A stretch of 64,000 nucleotides of DNA, taken from contig NZ_JAHRYQ010000002.1 in NCBI RefSeq assembly GCF_020622065.1, positions 493,905-557,904 on the forward strand, given 5' to 3'. This DNA is from Geothrix sp. (GTDB taxonomy: Bacteria > Acidobacteriota > Holophagae > Holophagales > Holophagaceae). The notes below the pieces were generated by a model, which was not told the origin of the DNA, ran no database searches, and saw only the letters and a program-made list of their open reading frames with translations. Shown here one piece after another: positions 26,382-36,318 of the stretch. The translations under genes were made by a program, and so were the position numbers. Each line of letters begins with the position of its first letter. Within the stretch, counting starts at the first letter, position 1.

Positions 26382-27563
26382 ATGCGCCTTCCCGCCCTGC
26401 TCTCCGGTTCACTCGGGATCCTCGCCCTGCTGGGATGTTCAAGCTCGGATCACGCTGACGGCCCCGCCTCCGGCTACCTGGTGAACGCCATCGCGGTGGC
26501 CGACATCGATGCCAACGGCCTGCCGGACATCCTCGGCATGGTCTCCACGAGCCTCGGCGGGGCCGCGACCCAGGGCTATGTGTCCACGCGGCTCCAGGGG
26601 TCCGCCGGAAGTTTCGTCCTGCCCACCCGCTTCGGCGTGGGCAGCGGTCCGGCCAACCTGATCCTGGCGGACCTGAATGGGGACGGTCGCCCCGATCTCA
26701 TTGTGGCCAACGCCGGGGACCAGAGCCTCTCGGTCCGCCTGGCGGATCCCTCCCGGCCCGGCTTTTTCCAGCCCGCCACCGTGCTCGCCACGCCGGGGCG
26801 CCGCCCCCTGGATGTGGCCGCGGGGGACTTTGATGGCGACGGCCGGATGGACCTCGTGGTGGCGGCCAGCGGGGCCAACAGCGTGCTCGTCTTCACGCAG
26901 ACCGCCACCGGTGCCTTCAATGCGCCCCTGGCCTACGCCGTTGGGGGCGATCCCCAGGCCGTGGTCGCGGCGGACCTCGACGGCAACGGCCGGACCGACT
27001 TCGCCGTGGCCACCACCGCCAACACCGTGTCCGTCCTCCTCCAGACCGGCGCCGGGATTTTCGCCCCCGCCGTGGACTATGCGACGGGCACCCAGCCCGT
27101 GGCCATCAAGGCCGTAGACCTCAACGGGGACGGCAGACCTGATCTGCTCACCGCCAACTACGGGGCGGCGGTCGGCCCCACCGCCCAGGGCCTGAGCGTA
27201 CTGCTCCAGGGCGCACCCGGTACCTTCCTGGCACCTGTCCACTACGCCACCGGCTACCGCTCGACCGCCCTGGCCATCGGGGACCTGAACGGCGATGGCA
27301 AGGTGGATGTGGTGGTGGCCGATTCGGGGCTTCCGGGCGATCCGGGCGGCCTCTCCGTCTTCCTCCAGGATCCCACCACGCCCGGGGCCCTCTTGGCACC
27401 CACCAGCTACCGGGGCAGCTGGGGGCCCATGGGCGTGGCCATCGGCGACATGGATGGCGATGGCTTCCCGGATCTGGTGGTGGCGGACGGCGACATCACC
27501 GTGCGCCTCAACAGCCCAACCGCCCCAGGCACCTTCGGCCCCCCGCTGTTCTTCTACAACTGA
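26382..27563 (+). CDS. Lipoprotein with FG-GAP/VCBS-like beta-propeller repeats
   Basis: 393 residues from ATG 26382 (AGGAG upstream). The leader ends in a lipobox LLGC (cysteine near residue 17). The mature part has seven repeats each with an EF-like calcium loop of the form D-x-(D/N)-G-(D/N)-G-x-x-D, for example DLNGDGRPDLI, DFDGDGRMDLV, DLDGNGRTDFA and DMDGDGFPDLV. Seven blades fit an integrin-alpha-like propeller, anchored at the cell surface or periplasm. Such proteins are common in soil bacteria and bind calcium and probably glycans or proteins. A strong terminator follows. Confidence 0.88.
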   Translation: MRLPALLSGSLGILALLGCSSSDHADGPASGYLVNAIAVADIDANGLPDILGMVSTSLGGAATQGYVSTRLQGSAGSFVLPTRFGVGSGPANLILADLNGDGRPDLIVANAGDQSLSVRLADPSRPGFFQPATVLATPGRRPLDVAAGDFDGDGRMDLVVAASGANSVLVFTQTATGAFNAPLAYAVGGDPQAVVAADLDGNGRTDFAVATTANTVSVLLQTGAGIFAPAVDYATGTQPVAIKAVDLNGDGRPDLLTANYGAAVGPTAQGLSVLLQGAPGTFLAPVHYATGYRSTALAIGDLNGDGKVDVVVADSGLPGDPGGLSVFLQDPTTPGALLAPTSYRGSWGPMGVAIGDMDGDGFPDLVVADGDITVRLNSPTAPGTFGPPLFFYN

Positions 27564-27567
27564 CGCG

Positions 27568-27595
27568 AAAAGGCCCCGTTTCCGGGGCCTTTTTT
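27568..27595. terminator. Rho-independent terminator between convergent genes
   Basis: AGGCCCC (27571-27577), a six-base loop, GGGGCCT (27584-27590), then TTTTT; AAA precedes the stem, so it can work in both directions. It lies between the FG-GAP lipoprotein gene and hsp20. Confidence 0.9.
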
Positions 27596-27609
27596 CGGGA
27601 GCGGAACGC

Positions 27610-28071
27610 TCACCCGAGGCTGACATTGATCTTGCGCGGCCGGACCTCCGGGCGCTTCGGCACCATGAGGGTCAGGACGCCGTTGCGGAGTTCCGCCACC
27701 ACCTTCTCCCCCTCCACATCTTCGGGAAGGCTGAAGGTGCGGCTGAAGTGACCGTGGCTGCGCTCGGACAAATGGATGCGCTCACCGTCCTTCAGGACCT
27801 CTTCCTCGCGCTTCCCGGCCACGGTGAGGCGGGTCCCCTCCAGGCTGATCTCGAGGTCGGCCTCGAGGATGCCAGGCAGGTCAGCCCGGAACTGGTAGGC
27901 ATCCGGGCTCTCCTTCACATCGAAGCTGGGCATGAAGGCGGCGGTCGGGGCACCGAGGTCGTAGTCGCGGAGCGGATCCCAGCGCATGAAATCACGCATG
28001 AAGCGGAAGGGCTCCAGGGTCGCGGCCGTGGCCGGCGTCACTTGGGGGGTGCGGGTGCGAAGGATGGTCAT
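27610..28071 (-). CDS. Small heat-shock protein, Hsp20/alpha-crystallin family
   Basis: 153 residues. The alpha-crystallin domain covers about residues 48-145 (FDVKESPDAYQFRADLPGI through VVAELRNGVLTLMVPKR), including the conserved A-x-x-x-N-G-V-L-x-(L/I) motif as ELRNGVLTLMVP. ATP-independent holdase that binds unfolding proteins in the cytoplasm. The ATG at 28071 has GGAGG upstream. It is divergent from a HtrA protease gene with a shared 193-base promoter region, so a joint envelope/cytoplasm stress response is plausible. Its leader contains a stable hairpin (28088-28119). Confidence 0.93.
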   Translation of the reverse strand: MTILRTRTPQVTPATAATLEPFRFMRDFMRWDPLRDYDLGAPTAAFMPSFDVKESPDAYQFRADLPGILEADLEISLEGTRLTVAGKREEEVLKDGERIHLSERSHGHFSRTFSLPEDVEGEKVVAELRNGVLTLMVPKRPEVRPRKINVSLG

Positions 28072-28087
28072 GATTCCTCCTGTGAAT

Positions 28088-28119
28088 GGGGCACTCAGCC
28101 ATCGATGAGCCTGAGTCCC
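28088..28119 (-). promoter_or_regulatory. Leader hairpin of hsp20 mRNA
   Basis: In the minus-strand transcript, GGGACTCAG pairs with CTGAGTGCCCC (two bases bulged) around a loop that itself contains the palindrome CATCGATG. The structure lies about 16 bases before the Shine-Dalgarno sequence. Small heat-shock genes often carry RNA thermometers, but here the ribosome site is not obviously paired, so that role is only a possibility. Confidence 0.35.
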
Positions 28120-28145
28120 AGGCCATGATGCTGTTACCGAATAAA

Positions 28146-28173
28146 ATCTTAGTGCTTAAACATCATATGTCAA
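28146..28173 (-). promoter_or_regulatory. Sigma-70-like promoter for hsp20
   Basis: On the minus strand a perfect -35 TTGACA (28168-28173) is followed after 16 bases by TAAGAT (28146-28151). It lies in an A+T-rich island unlike the surrounding DNA. No CIRCE element was found, so HrcA control is not indicated. Confidence 0.65.
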
Positions 28174-28215
28174 GCCTCGATTTTCAAGAAATCATAATTA
28201 TTCGTTCTCAAGGGG

Positions 28216-28243
28216 TTGACCTATCCACCCGACCCGGTAGATT
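28216..28243 (+). promoter_or_regulatory. Sigma-70-like promoter for the HtrA-like protease gene
   Basis: -35 TTGACC (28216-28221) and -10 TAGATT (28238-28243) with a 16-base spacer. The predicted start of transcription is only about 15 bases before the ATG, just ahead of GGAGG (28256-28260). It is divergent from the hsp20 promoter. Confidence 0.5.
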
Positions 28244-28264
28244 GGGTCCCGCCTTGGAGGTCCC

Positions 28265-29359
28265 ATGCGCCGGAGCATTCTCATCCTCGGCCTCTTGTCC
28301 GCGGGCGTCTTCGCGGGCTGGTGCGGCCACGCCCTCACCCCGAGCCTCGCCAGGCCCCGTCCCGTGGAGCCCCGCGGTCCCCTCCCCGAGTGGGAGCAGG
28401 TGCCCATCCGGCGCTTCAAGGAGGCCGCCCCCAGCGTGGTCTACATCACCACCACCGAGGAGCGCAGCCGGGACTTCTTCGGGCTCGATGTGGTGGAGGT
28501 GCCCGCGGGCTCGGGCACGGGCTTCATCTGGGATGCGGAAGGACATGTGGTGACGAACTTCCATGTCATCCAGGGCGCCGCACGGGCCTACATCACCCTG
28601 GCGGATGGCAGCCGCCATGAGGCCGCCTATGTGGGCGGGGCCCCGGACAAGGACCTGGCCGTGCTCCTGCTGGCGAAGACACCCCCGAAGCTGCGGCCCA
28701 TCCCCCTGGGCACCAGCGCCGACCTGCAGGTGGGCCAGGCCGTGCTGGCCATCGGCAATCCCTTCGGCCTGGACCAGACACTCACCACCGGCGTGGTCTC
28801 GGCCCTGGGCCGCGAGATCCAGAGCGTCACCCGGCGCCGCATCGCAGGGGTCATCCAGACGGATGCGGCCATCAACCCCGGCAACAGCGGCGGGCCGCTG
28901 CTGGACAGTGCGGGCCGCCTCATCGGCGTGAACACCGCCATCCAGAGTCCCAGCGGCGCCAGCGCGGGCATCGGCTTCGCCGTGCCCGTGGATACCGTGA
29001 ACCGCGTGGTGCCGCAGCTCATCGCCCGGGGAAAGCTGGAGCGCCCGGACCTGGGCCTCGAGCCCGTGGCGCCGCGGCTGGTAGAGCGCGCCTTCGGCCC
29101 CCAGAAGGGTGTGATGGTCGGCAAGGTCTTCCGTGGCGGCGCCGCCGCCCGGGCCGGCCTCCAGGGGGTCGGCGTAGACGGTCGCAAGGTCGTCGCCGGC
29201 GACCTCATCCAGGCCGTGAACGGCCGCGCCGTCGAGGATTGGGACGGCCTGCTGGATGCCGTGGAGGCCCTGCCCCTGGGCAGCAGCGCCCAATTGGACA
29301 TCCAGCGCGAAGGCCGCAAGCTGCGGGTGCCCATCCGCCTGGAAGCGGCGCGGGACTGA
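28265..29359 (+). CDS. HtrA/DegP-family serine protease with PDZ domain
   Basis: 364 residues: an N-terminal signal anchor (about residues 4-25), a trypsin-like domain (about 50-245) and one PDZ domain (about 255-355). The catalytic triad is H100 (VTNFHV), D130 (DKDLAVL) and S208 (GNSGGP), all in consensus. A single PDZ domain and a membrane anchor resemble DegS or HhoB rather than DegP. It degrades or checks misfolded periplasmic proteins, or cleaves an anti-sigma factor; no rseA-like gene is adjacent. The ATG at 28265 has GGAGG five bases upstream. Confidence 0.93.
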   Translation: MRRSILILGLLSAGVFAGWCGHALTPSLARPRPVEPRGPLPEWEQVPIRRFKEAAPSVVYITTTEERSRDFFGLDVVEVPAGSGTGFIWDAEGHVVTNFHVIQGAARAYITLADGSRHEAAYVGGAPDKDLAVLLLAKTPPKLRPIPLGTSADLQVGQAVLAIGNPFGLDQTLTTGVVSALGREIQSVTRRRIAGVIQTDAAINPGNSGGPLLDSAGRLIGVNTAIQSPSGASAGIGFAVPVDTVNRVVPQLIARGKLERPDLGLEPVAPRLVERAFGPQKGVMVGKVFRGGAAARAGLQGVGVDGRKVVAGDLIQAVNGRAVEDWDGLLDAVEALPLGSSAQLDIQREGRKLRVPIRLEAARD

Positions 29360-29374
29360 ACCGTCTCGGGGAAG

Positions 29375-29412
29375 AAAAAGGCGACTCCGCCCGCGGGGGG
29401 CCCGCGGGCGGA
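29375..29412 (-). terminator. Strong hairpin terminator for the mqnD-like gene
   Basis: A perfect 11-bp stem, TCCGCCCGCGG (29386-29396) and CCGCGGGCGGA (29402-29412), with a five-base loop. On the minus strand it is followed, seven bases on, by TTTTT (29375-29379), so it best serves the minus-strand gene ending at 29417; it also separates the convergent HtrA-like gene. Confidence 0.75.
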
Positions 29413-29416
29413 TGGA

Positions 29417-30226
29417 TCAGCCCTGGATCCACACGGGCTCGAGGCCCAGCAGCCGGGTGACGGCCTCCCGGCCCCGGGGCCCGGGGTCCACCGTGAAGTC
29501 GTTCACCCAGGCGTTCACATAGCGGCCGATCATCTCGCGATCCATGCCGCGGCCGAAGGACTGGCTGTAGTCCACGCTCTCCCAGTGGCGGGCGCGGGCC
29601 ATCTCGACGCTCTTCCGCATCAGGACGGCGAAGCGCTGCTTCACCTCGGCGGGCAGGTCCTTCCGGATGGCGTTGCCGCCCATGGGCAGGGGCAGGTCGT
29701 AGGCATGCTTCCACCAGGCGCCCAGGTCCACCACCAGGCGCAGCCCCGCGTCCCGGTACATGAGCTGGCTCTCGTGGATGAGCAGGCCCGCCTCGAAGCG
29801 GCCCTCGGCCACGGCCGGCAGGATCTGGTCGAAGGGCACGAGCTCGACCGCGGCCTCGAAGCCATGCTCGGCGCACCACTTCCGCATGGCCAGGTAGGCG
29901 CTGGTGCGGCGCCCCGGGATGGCGATGGTCAGGCTCTTCAGGGCCGCCACCTCCAGGGGCGCGCGACTCACCACCAGCGGGCCCGTACCTTCCTGGATGC
30001 TCGACCCTGCCGTCAGCAGATCATAGCGGTCGTTCAATTCGGGATAAGCGCCGAAGCTGATGGCCGTCACATCGTACCGGGCCTCCACGGCCTCGGCATT
30101 CAGGGTCTCGATGTCCTTGCGGATGAACTCGATTTCGAAGCCCTCGGGATCCAGCCAGCCCAGCGCCAGCGGCGCCATCATGTAGGCATCATCGGAATCG
30201 GGACTGTGGGCAATGGTGAACTTCAT
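29417..30226 (-). CDS. mqnD: Futalosine-pathway menaquinone biosynthesis protein, MqnD-like
   Basis: 269 residues with the MqnA/MqnD periplasmic-binding-protein fold used as a cytoplasmic enzyme. The start KFTIAHSPDSDDAYMM and the segments DVTAISFGAYPEL, GPLVVSR, IAIPGRRTSAYL and GLLIHESQLMY fit MqnD, which forms 1,4-dihydroxy-6-naphthoate from cyclic dehypoxanthine futalosine. MqnA (chorismate dehydratase) is the close alternative. The ATG at 30226 has GAGG just upstream. No other mqn genes are in the window. Presence supports menaquinone-based anaerobic respiration by the futalosine route. Confidence 0.78.
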   Translation of the reverse strand: MKFTIAHSPDSDDAYMMAPLALGWLDPEGFEIEFIRKDIETLNAEAVEARYDVTAISFGAYPELNDRYDLLTAGSSIQEGTGPLVVSRAPLEVAALKSLTIAIPGRRTSAYLAMRKWCAEHGFEAAVELVPFDQILPAVAEGRFEAGLLIHESQLMYRDAGLRLVVDLGAWWKHAYDLPLPMGGNAIRKDLPAEVKQRFAVLMRKSVEMARARHWESVDYSQSFGRGMDREMIGRYVNAWVNDFTVDPGPRGREAVTRLLGLEPVWIQG

Positions 30227-30553
30227 GGCAACCTCACCTCCAGTTCAGCATAGATTTGACGGCCCTACGAACACCAAGCTCGAGGGCGCCCATGGAGCCA
30301 GGGGCTCTTGATCGAATTGAACAAGACTCTGCTTCATATTGATCGATCAAATGATTGGTCCCTCAACGACAACGAATTCAACATTTTATTTATCAAATAT
30401 TTAAACACTGGCCCGGAATCTGCGTGGTTGGTGGGGTTGACCTGTTGGGTACCTGCCCTTGGCAGATGCCGGACGCCTGGGTCGCCCTTTCCCTTTCGGC
30501 CGATCCCGGGCCAGGCCTCACCGCCTTCCCCGGGGGCCTCATCAGGAGCAGAC
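30227..30553. other. 327-base divergent intergenic region with palindromes
   Basis: No convincing gene is present. The stretch 30300-30420 is much richer in A+T than its surroundings and contains two palindromes (reported separately), likely promoter and operator DNA for the lipoprotein gene at 30554. The part nearer the lipoprotein start (30425-30540) is G+C-rich leader without clear signals. Confidence 0.6.
30307..30350. promoter_or_regulatory. Pair of palindromic sites in A+T-rich promoter region
   Basis: TTGATCGATCAA (30339-30350) is a perfect 12-base palindrome. Upstream, CTTGATC and GAACAAG (30307-30325) form a near-perfect inverted repeat with a five-base spacer. Their centres are about 28 bases apart. 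They resemble FNR-type half sites (TTGAT/ATCAA), although the spacer of the first is two rather than four bases. Confidence 0.45.
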
Positions 30554-31417
30554 ATGTACACCTACGATCGATTCGTCCATGGGTCCTTGGTGGTCTTGTT
30601 GGTGGCCGGCTTCACCGCCTGCCAACCCAAGGCCAACGATCCCGCCGTCCAGGCCCAGGTCGCCGCCCAGCTGCAGGCCAAGGCCGCGGATGACCGGGTG
30701 GCCATGCTCGAACAGCAGGTGGCCGACATGAAGGCCGGCAAAACCACCGCCTCCGGCGACCAGGAGGCCCTCAAGCAGGTGACCGCCGCCCACATGCGCG
30801 CCCTGGACCGCCAGCTGACGGAGGCCCGCCAGCGCGCGTCGGATCGCCGCAAAGATGCCGTCACCTTGGCCTCGACCCCGGTCGCCCAGCTTCCCAAGGT
30901 GACCACGGTGGAAGTCCCCAGTGGCACGCGCATCACCGTCAGGATGAGTGCCGACCTCGCGACGGATCGGGATCAGGCCGGCGATCCCTGGTCGGGAACC
31001 CTGTCCGAGGATGTGGTGGTGGGCGGCACCGTGGCCTGGACCGCAGGTACCACGGTCAGCGGCGTCGTCGCCCAGAGCACGCCCGCAGGCCGCCTCTCCA
31101 GCGGCAAGGGCGGGCTGGGCATCCGCCTGACCACGGTGGGCCGCAACGGCGTGGACGCTGGAACCTACATGGTGGTGGGCGATGCCCTCGGCAAGCGTGA
31201 CGCCAAATTCATCGGAGGCACCGCCGCTTTGGGTGCGCTGGTCGGCGTGCTCACCGACAAGAACCACCAGGGGGATCATGCCCTGGGTGGTGCGGCGGCG
31301 GGTGCACTCGCCGGAACGGCGCTCGCGGCCGGCACCGCCGATACCGTGATCCGCATTCCCGCGTCTCAGTCCGTCACCTTCTCGCTGACGGCCCCGGAGC
31401 AGGTCACCCTCCGGTAG
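30554..31417 (+). CDS. Lipoprotein with coiled-coil and glycine-zipper regions
   Basis: 287 residues from ATG 30554 (AGGAG at 30544-30548). The lipobox ends FTAC (cysteine at residue 23). Residues ~30-95 form a coiled coil (VAMLEQQVADMKAG...DRQLTEARQRASDRR); the middle has beta strands (TTVEVPSGTRITVRM, VVVGGTVAWTAGTTV) like TrbI/VirB10- or DUF-type barrels; residues ~220-265 are a glycine-zipper membrane segment (GGTAALGALVGVLT, LGGAAAGALAGTALAAG). It probably sits in the outer membrane. Function unknown. Confidence 0.75.
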   Translation: MYTYDRFVHGSLVVLLVAGFTACQPKANDPAVQAQVAAQLQAKAADDRVAMLEQQVADMKAGKTTASGDQEALKQVTAAHMRALDRQLTEARQRASDRRKDAVTLASTPVAQLPKVTTVEVPSGTRITVRMSADLATDRDQAGDPWSGTLSEDVVVGGTVAWTAGTTVSGVVAQSTPAGRLSSGKGGLGIRLTTVGRNGVDAGTYMVVGDALGKRDAKFIGGTAALGALVGVLTDKNHQGDHALGGAAAGALAGTALAAGTADTVIRIPASQSVTFSLTAPEQVTLR

Positions 31418-31455
31418 GTTCATCCAGCCGCCCTTCGGGTGCTGAGGATGCGTTC

Positions 31456-31500
31456 AACGCGGAGAAAAGCCGAGTCCGTCGGGCCGCTCTTCTCCGCGTT
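31456..31500. terminator. Hairpin between convergent genes
   Basis: AACGCGGAGAA (31456-31466) and TTCTCCGCGTT (31490-31500) form a perfect 11-bp stem with a 23-base loop, between the lipoprotein gene and the minus-strand TPR gene. There is no strong T run, so factor-independent termination is uncertain; it may simply be a barrier or RNA 3' end structure for both genes. Confidence 0.55.
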
Positions 31501-31527
31501 CATTCAACCCGCCCGGTCCTGGGTGAT

Positions 31528-32049
31528 TCAGCGGATCGCTTCGGGGTTCTGCGCGGCCAGCTTGCCCTTCACGCGCTCCACCGCCTTGGCGGCCAGGATG
31601 TAGCGCGGGTTCTCGTCCAGGGCGTGGCGGAAGTGCTCCAGGGCCTTGTCCAGCTGACCCTTGGCCTCATAGACGCGGCCCAGGTTGAAGTGGGGGAAGC
31701 AGTAGCTTTCGTAGCGCTTGGCCTTCAGGGCCATACGCAGCCAGGGAATCGCCTCGTCGGGCTCGCCCTGCTCGACATAGTAGGCGCCGATGTCGTTGTA
31801 GGGATTGCCGAACTCGGGATCCAGGTCGATGGCCCGGTGGCAGTCCTCGATGGCCGAGGCGTAGTCCTTCTCGAAGGACCGGGCCCAACCCCGGAAGGTG
31901 TAGGCCTCCGCTGTGGGGCAGATCTCGATGGACTTGGTGTAGAGGCTGATGGCCTTCGCCACCTCGTTCTTCATGTGGAGCTGATAGGCCTTCCCCACCC
32001 ACTCCATGGCTTCCTGGCGCTTGTCCTGCCGATCCTGCTCGTCGCTCAT
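31528..32049 (-). CDS. TPR-repeat protein (173 aa)
   Basis: Soluble protein made of about four tetratricopeptide repeats: AYQLHMKNEVAKAISLYTKSIEICP, AYTFRGWARSFEKDYASAIEDC, NPYNDIGAYYVEQGEPDEAIPWL and HFNLGRVYEAKGQLDKALEHF. There is no signal peptide, so it acts in the cytoplasm as a protein-binding scaffold. The ATG at 32049 begins a short basic leader. It is divergent from the larger TPR protein at 32122 (72-base gap), suggesting a shared control region. Confidence 0.85.
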   Translation of the reverse strand: MSDEQDRQDKRQEAMEWVGKAYQLHMKNEVAKAISLYTKSIEICPTAEAYTFRGWARSFEKDYASAIEDCHRAIDLDPEFGNPYNDIGAYYVEQGEPDEAIPWLRMALKAKRYESYCFPHFNLGRVYEAKGQLDKALEHFRHALDENPRYILAAKAVERVKGKLAAQNPEAIR

Positions 32050-32121
32050 GGGAGGCCCTCGCCGCCATCAGGATAAAACCTTCAGACCTCGGATACCATC
32101 CTCCCCATCTATCCTGGTGTC

Positions 32122-33975
32122 ATGGCCAACGACCTGCCCGGCTCCTACTGCCAGAACTGCCTCACCTGGAATCCCGGGGATCGGGAGACCTGTGTGAAGT
32201 GCGGCACGCGGCTCCTCATCCTCGCCGGGGACCAGACCTGGGAGGACGAGCCCGAGGAGGCGGAGGGCGGCGAGGATCTGGAAGAACACCTCCTGGAGCG
32301 CATCACCGGCCTGGAAGAGACCCTCCGCCGGGTGGAGACCTACCTGGAGACCGTCTCCGACCAGCTGGGCAAGCTGGAGCGCAGCGAGGTGATGCTGCGC
32401 AACGGCCTGATGGCCCTGGTGCAGGAGATGGAGCAGAAGCGCCAGCTGGATGCCCATGCCTTCTCCGAGCGCTGGGAGCACCTGGTGGAGGAGAACCTGA
32501 ACCTCATCAGCGCCCGGGAACTCTTCACCCGCTACCGGGCCCGGATCCTCCCCATCGCCCGGCCCAAGTCCATGTCCCAGCTCAAGCGGGCCCTGCTGGA
32601 GACCACGGCCCTGCTGGAATCCGCCGACCTGCCGGGCGCCGCCCAGCGCCTGGGCCAGGCCCTGCCCCTGGATCCCAAGAACTACGAACTCATCTTCACG
32701 GTCGCCTCGCTGCACGAAGCCGCGCAGAACTTCGAGGAGGCGGAAAGCCTCGCCCGGAAGGCCGTGGGCCTGAGCCCCCGCCACTTCGAGGCCTGGATGC
32801 TGCTGGCCAAGCTCCTCCAGGAGTTGCCCGAGCGCGCCGACCAGGCCATCGAAGCCATGCACCAGGCCGCGGACCTGCGCCCCGATGACCCCGAGCCCCG
32901 CATGATGCTCGCGGAGCTGCTCCTGGAGCAGGAGGATCTCCAGGGCGCCCTGGAGGCCGCGCAGGAGGCCGTGGCCCGCCGGAAAGACGGGGAGACGCTG
33001 CTGTTGCTGGGGCAGGTCCACTTGGCTCGCGGGGAGAGCGCCCTGGCCGTGCCCGTGCTCAAGGATGCCAGCGCCTACCTGCCCGGCGACCTGCATGTGC
33101 GGGAGGCCCTGGCCGAGGCCTACCTCCTGCAGGATGAGCGCCCCAAGGCCTTCGCCATCCTCCATGAGCTGCTCCTGCAGAACCCGGGGGATCCGCAGCT
33201 GCTGCTGATGCTGGATGCCGAGACCCACTCCCAGCTTCGGGAGGCCCGGGACGGCAAGCCCGGCACCCAGACCCTGCTGGACGAGGCCGAGACCCTTCTG
33301 GACGAGGACCAGCTGGAATCCGCGGCCCTCCTCCTGAAGCGCGCCCGCCGCAAGGGCCGGAGCCAGCGCCTCGAATGGCTCGAGCTGCGCCTGGCCTTCC
33401 TCCGTCAGCCCGAAAAGACCCTGAAGGCCGCCCTCGACTTCGCCTGCTCCGACCGCCACCCCCGCCTGTGCTTCCTGGCCCTGCGCCTGGTGCTCGAACA
33501 CCTCATGGCCCAGAAGCGGGAGCCGGAGATCGCCCGGGCCCTGGACGCCTTCCTCACCCGGCATCCCAAGAGCAGCGGCGCCTGGGAAGCCGCCCTCATG
33601 CGCCTGGCCTACCGCCTCATGAACGGCCAGGTCACCGAGCAGGACCTCGTCGAGGTCCGCCGCCTCCACGCCCACCCCCTGCCCGGCCTGGAACCCCGCG
33701 CCCGCACCCTGCTGGGCCAGTACCTGCTGGCCCTGAAGCACCACCAGGATGTGCTGGACCTGCTGGACCCCCTCCTGGAAAAAGAGCCCACCCTCATCAA
33801 CCATTTCCAGCTGGGCGCGGCCCTGGCGGGCCTGGGCGAGCGGGAGGAGGCCCGGACCCTGCTCAAGACCGGCCTGGAGGCCGACCCCGGGGACCTCAAC
33901 GAATCGCAGGCCAAGGGCGTCCGGTCCCAGATCCGGGGCCTCATGAAGGAATTGGACGAACCGCCCCAGCCGTGA
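32122..33975 (+). CDS. Zinc-ribbon TPR protein (617 aa)
   Basis: The N-terminus holds a zinc ribbon with two CxxC pairs (CQNC at residues 10-13 and CVKC at 25-28). An acidic linker and a long coiled coil (about residues 55-120) lead into a solenoid of roughly ten TPR-like repeats, rich in EAxxLxxxALxLxP segments. It has no signal peptide. Zinc-ribbon plus TPR proteins are scaffolds in many Acidobacteria; no enzyme domain is visible. It ends 17 bases before the suf operator, so the suf promoter must lie in the next ~120 bases. Confidence 0.8.
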   Translation: MANDLPGSYCQNCLTWNPGDRETCVKCGTRLLILAGDQTWEDEPEEAEGGEDLEEHLLERITGLEETLRRVETYLETVSDQLGKLERSEVMLRNGLMALVQEMEQKRQLDAHAFSERWEHLVEENLNLISARELFTRYRARILPIARPKSMSQLKRALLETTALLESADLPGAAQRLGQALPLDPKNYELIFTVASLHEAAQNFEEAESLARKAVGLSPRHFEAWMLLAKLLQELPERADQAIEAMHQAADLRPDDPEPRMMLAELLLEQEDLQGALEAAQEAVARRKDGETLLLLGQVHLARGESALAVPVLKDASAYLPGDLHVREALAEAYLLQDERPKAFAILHELLLQNPGDPQLLLMLDAETHSQLREARDGKPGTQTLLDEAETLLDEDQLESAALLLKRARRKGRSQRLEWLELRLAFLRQPEKTLKAALDFACSDRHPRLCFLALRLVLEHLMAQKREPEIARALDAFLTRHPKSSGAWEAALMRLAYRLMNGQVTEQDLVEVRRLHAHPLPGLEPRARTLLGQYLLALKHHQDVLDLLDPLLEKEPTLINHFQLGAALAGLGEREEARTLLKTGLEADPGDLNESQAKGVRSQIRGLMKELDEPPQP

Positions 33976-33992
33976 CCAGGGCCACAGCCTAT

Positions 33993-34024
33993 TAAGTTGA
34001 CAATTTTGGTCGAGATTTCAGAAT
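33993..34024 (+). promoter_or_regulatory. Putative IscR/Rrf2-type operator and promoter of the suf operon
   Basis: The core GTTGAC-N7-GTCGAG closely matches the E. coli type-1 IscR box (YYGAC-TRWWWYA-GTCRRS): all six GAC/GTC positions, the A+T centre and most flanking purine/pyrimidine positions fit. It overlaps a perfect -35 TTGACA (33997-34002), followed after 16 bases by CAGAAT (34019-34024). Placement over the -35 element would let an Rrf2 regulator block transcription. The sequence match is seen directly; binding is inferred. Confidence 0.65.
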
Positions 34025-34099
34025 GGATGAGGAGCATGTCCCAGCCGCGGGTAGGCGCACCCGCCCCCACGGCCTGGATGTGCCTCACGGGAGACGGCG

Positions 34100-35539
<1,440 letters not shown>

Positions 35540-35553
35540 CCCTCGGAGTGCCC

Positions 35554-36314
<761 letters not shown>

Positions 36315-36318
<4 letters not shown>

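Noticed and set aside
28088..28119. CIRCE element in the hsp20 leader
   Set aside because: The inverted repeat does not match TTAGCACTC-N9-GAGTGCTAA; only the partial CACTCAG/CTGAGT similarity is present.
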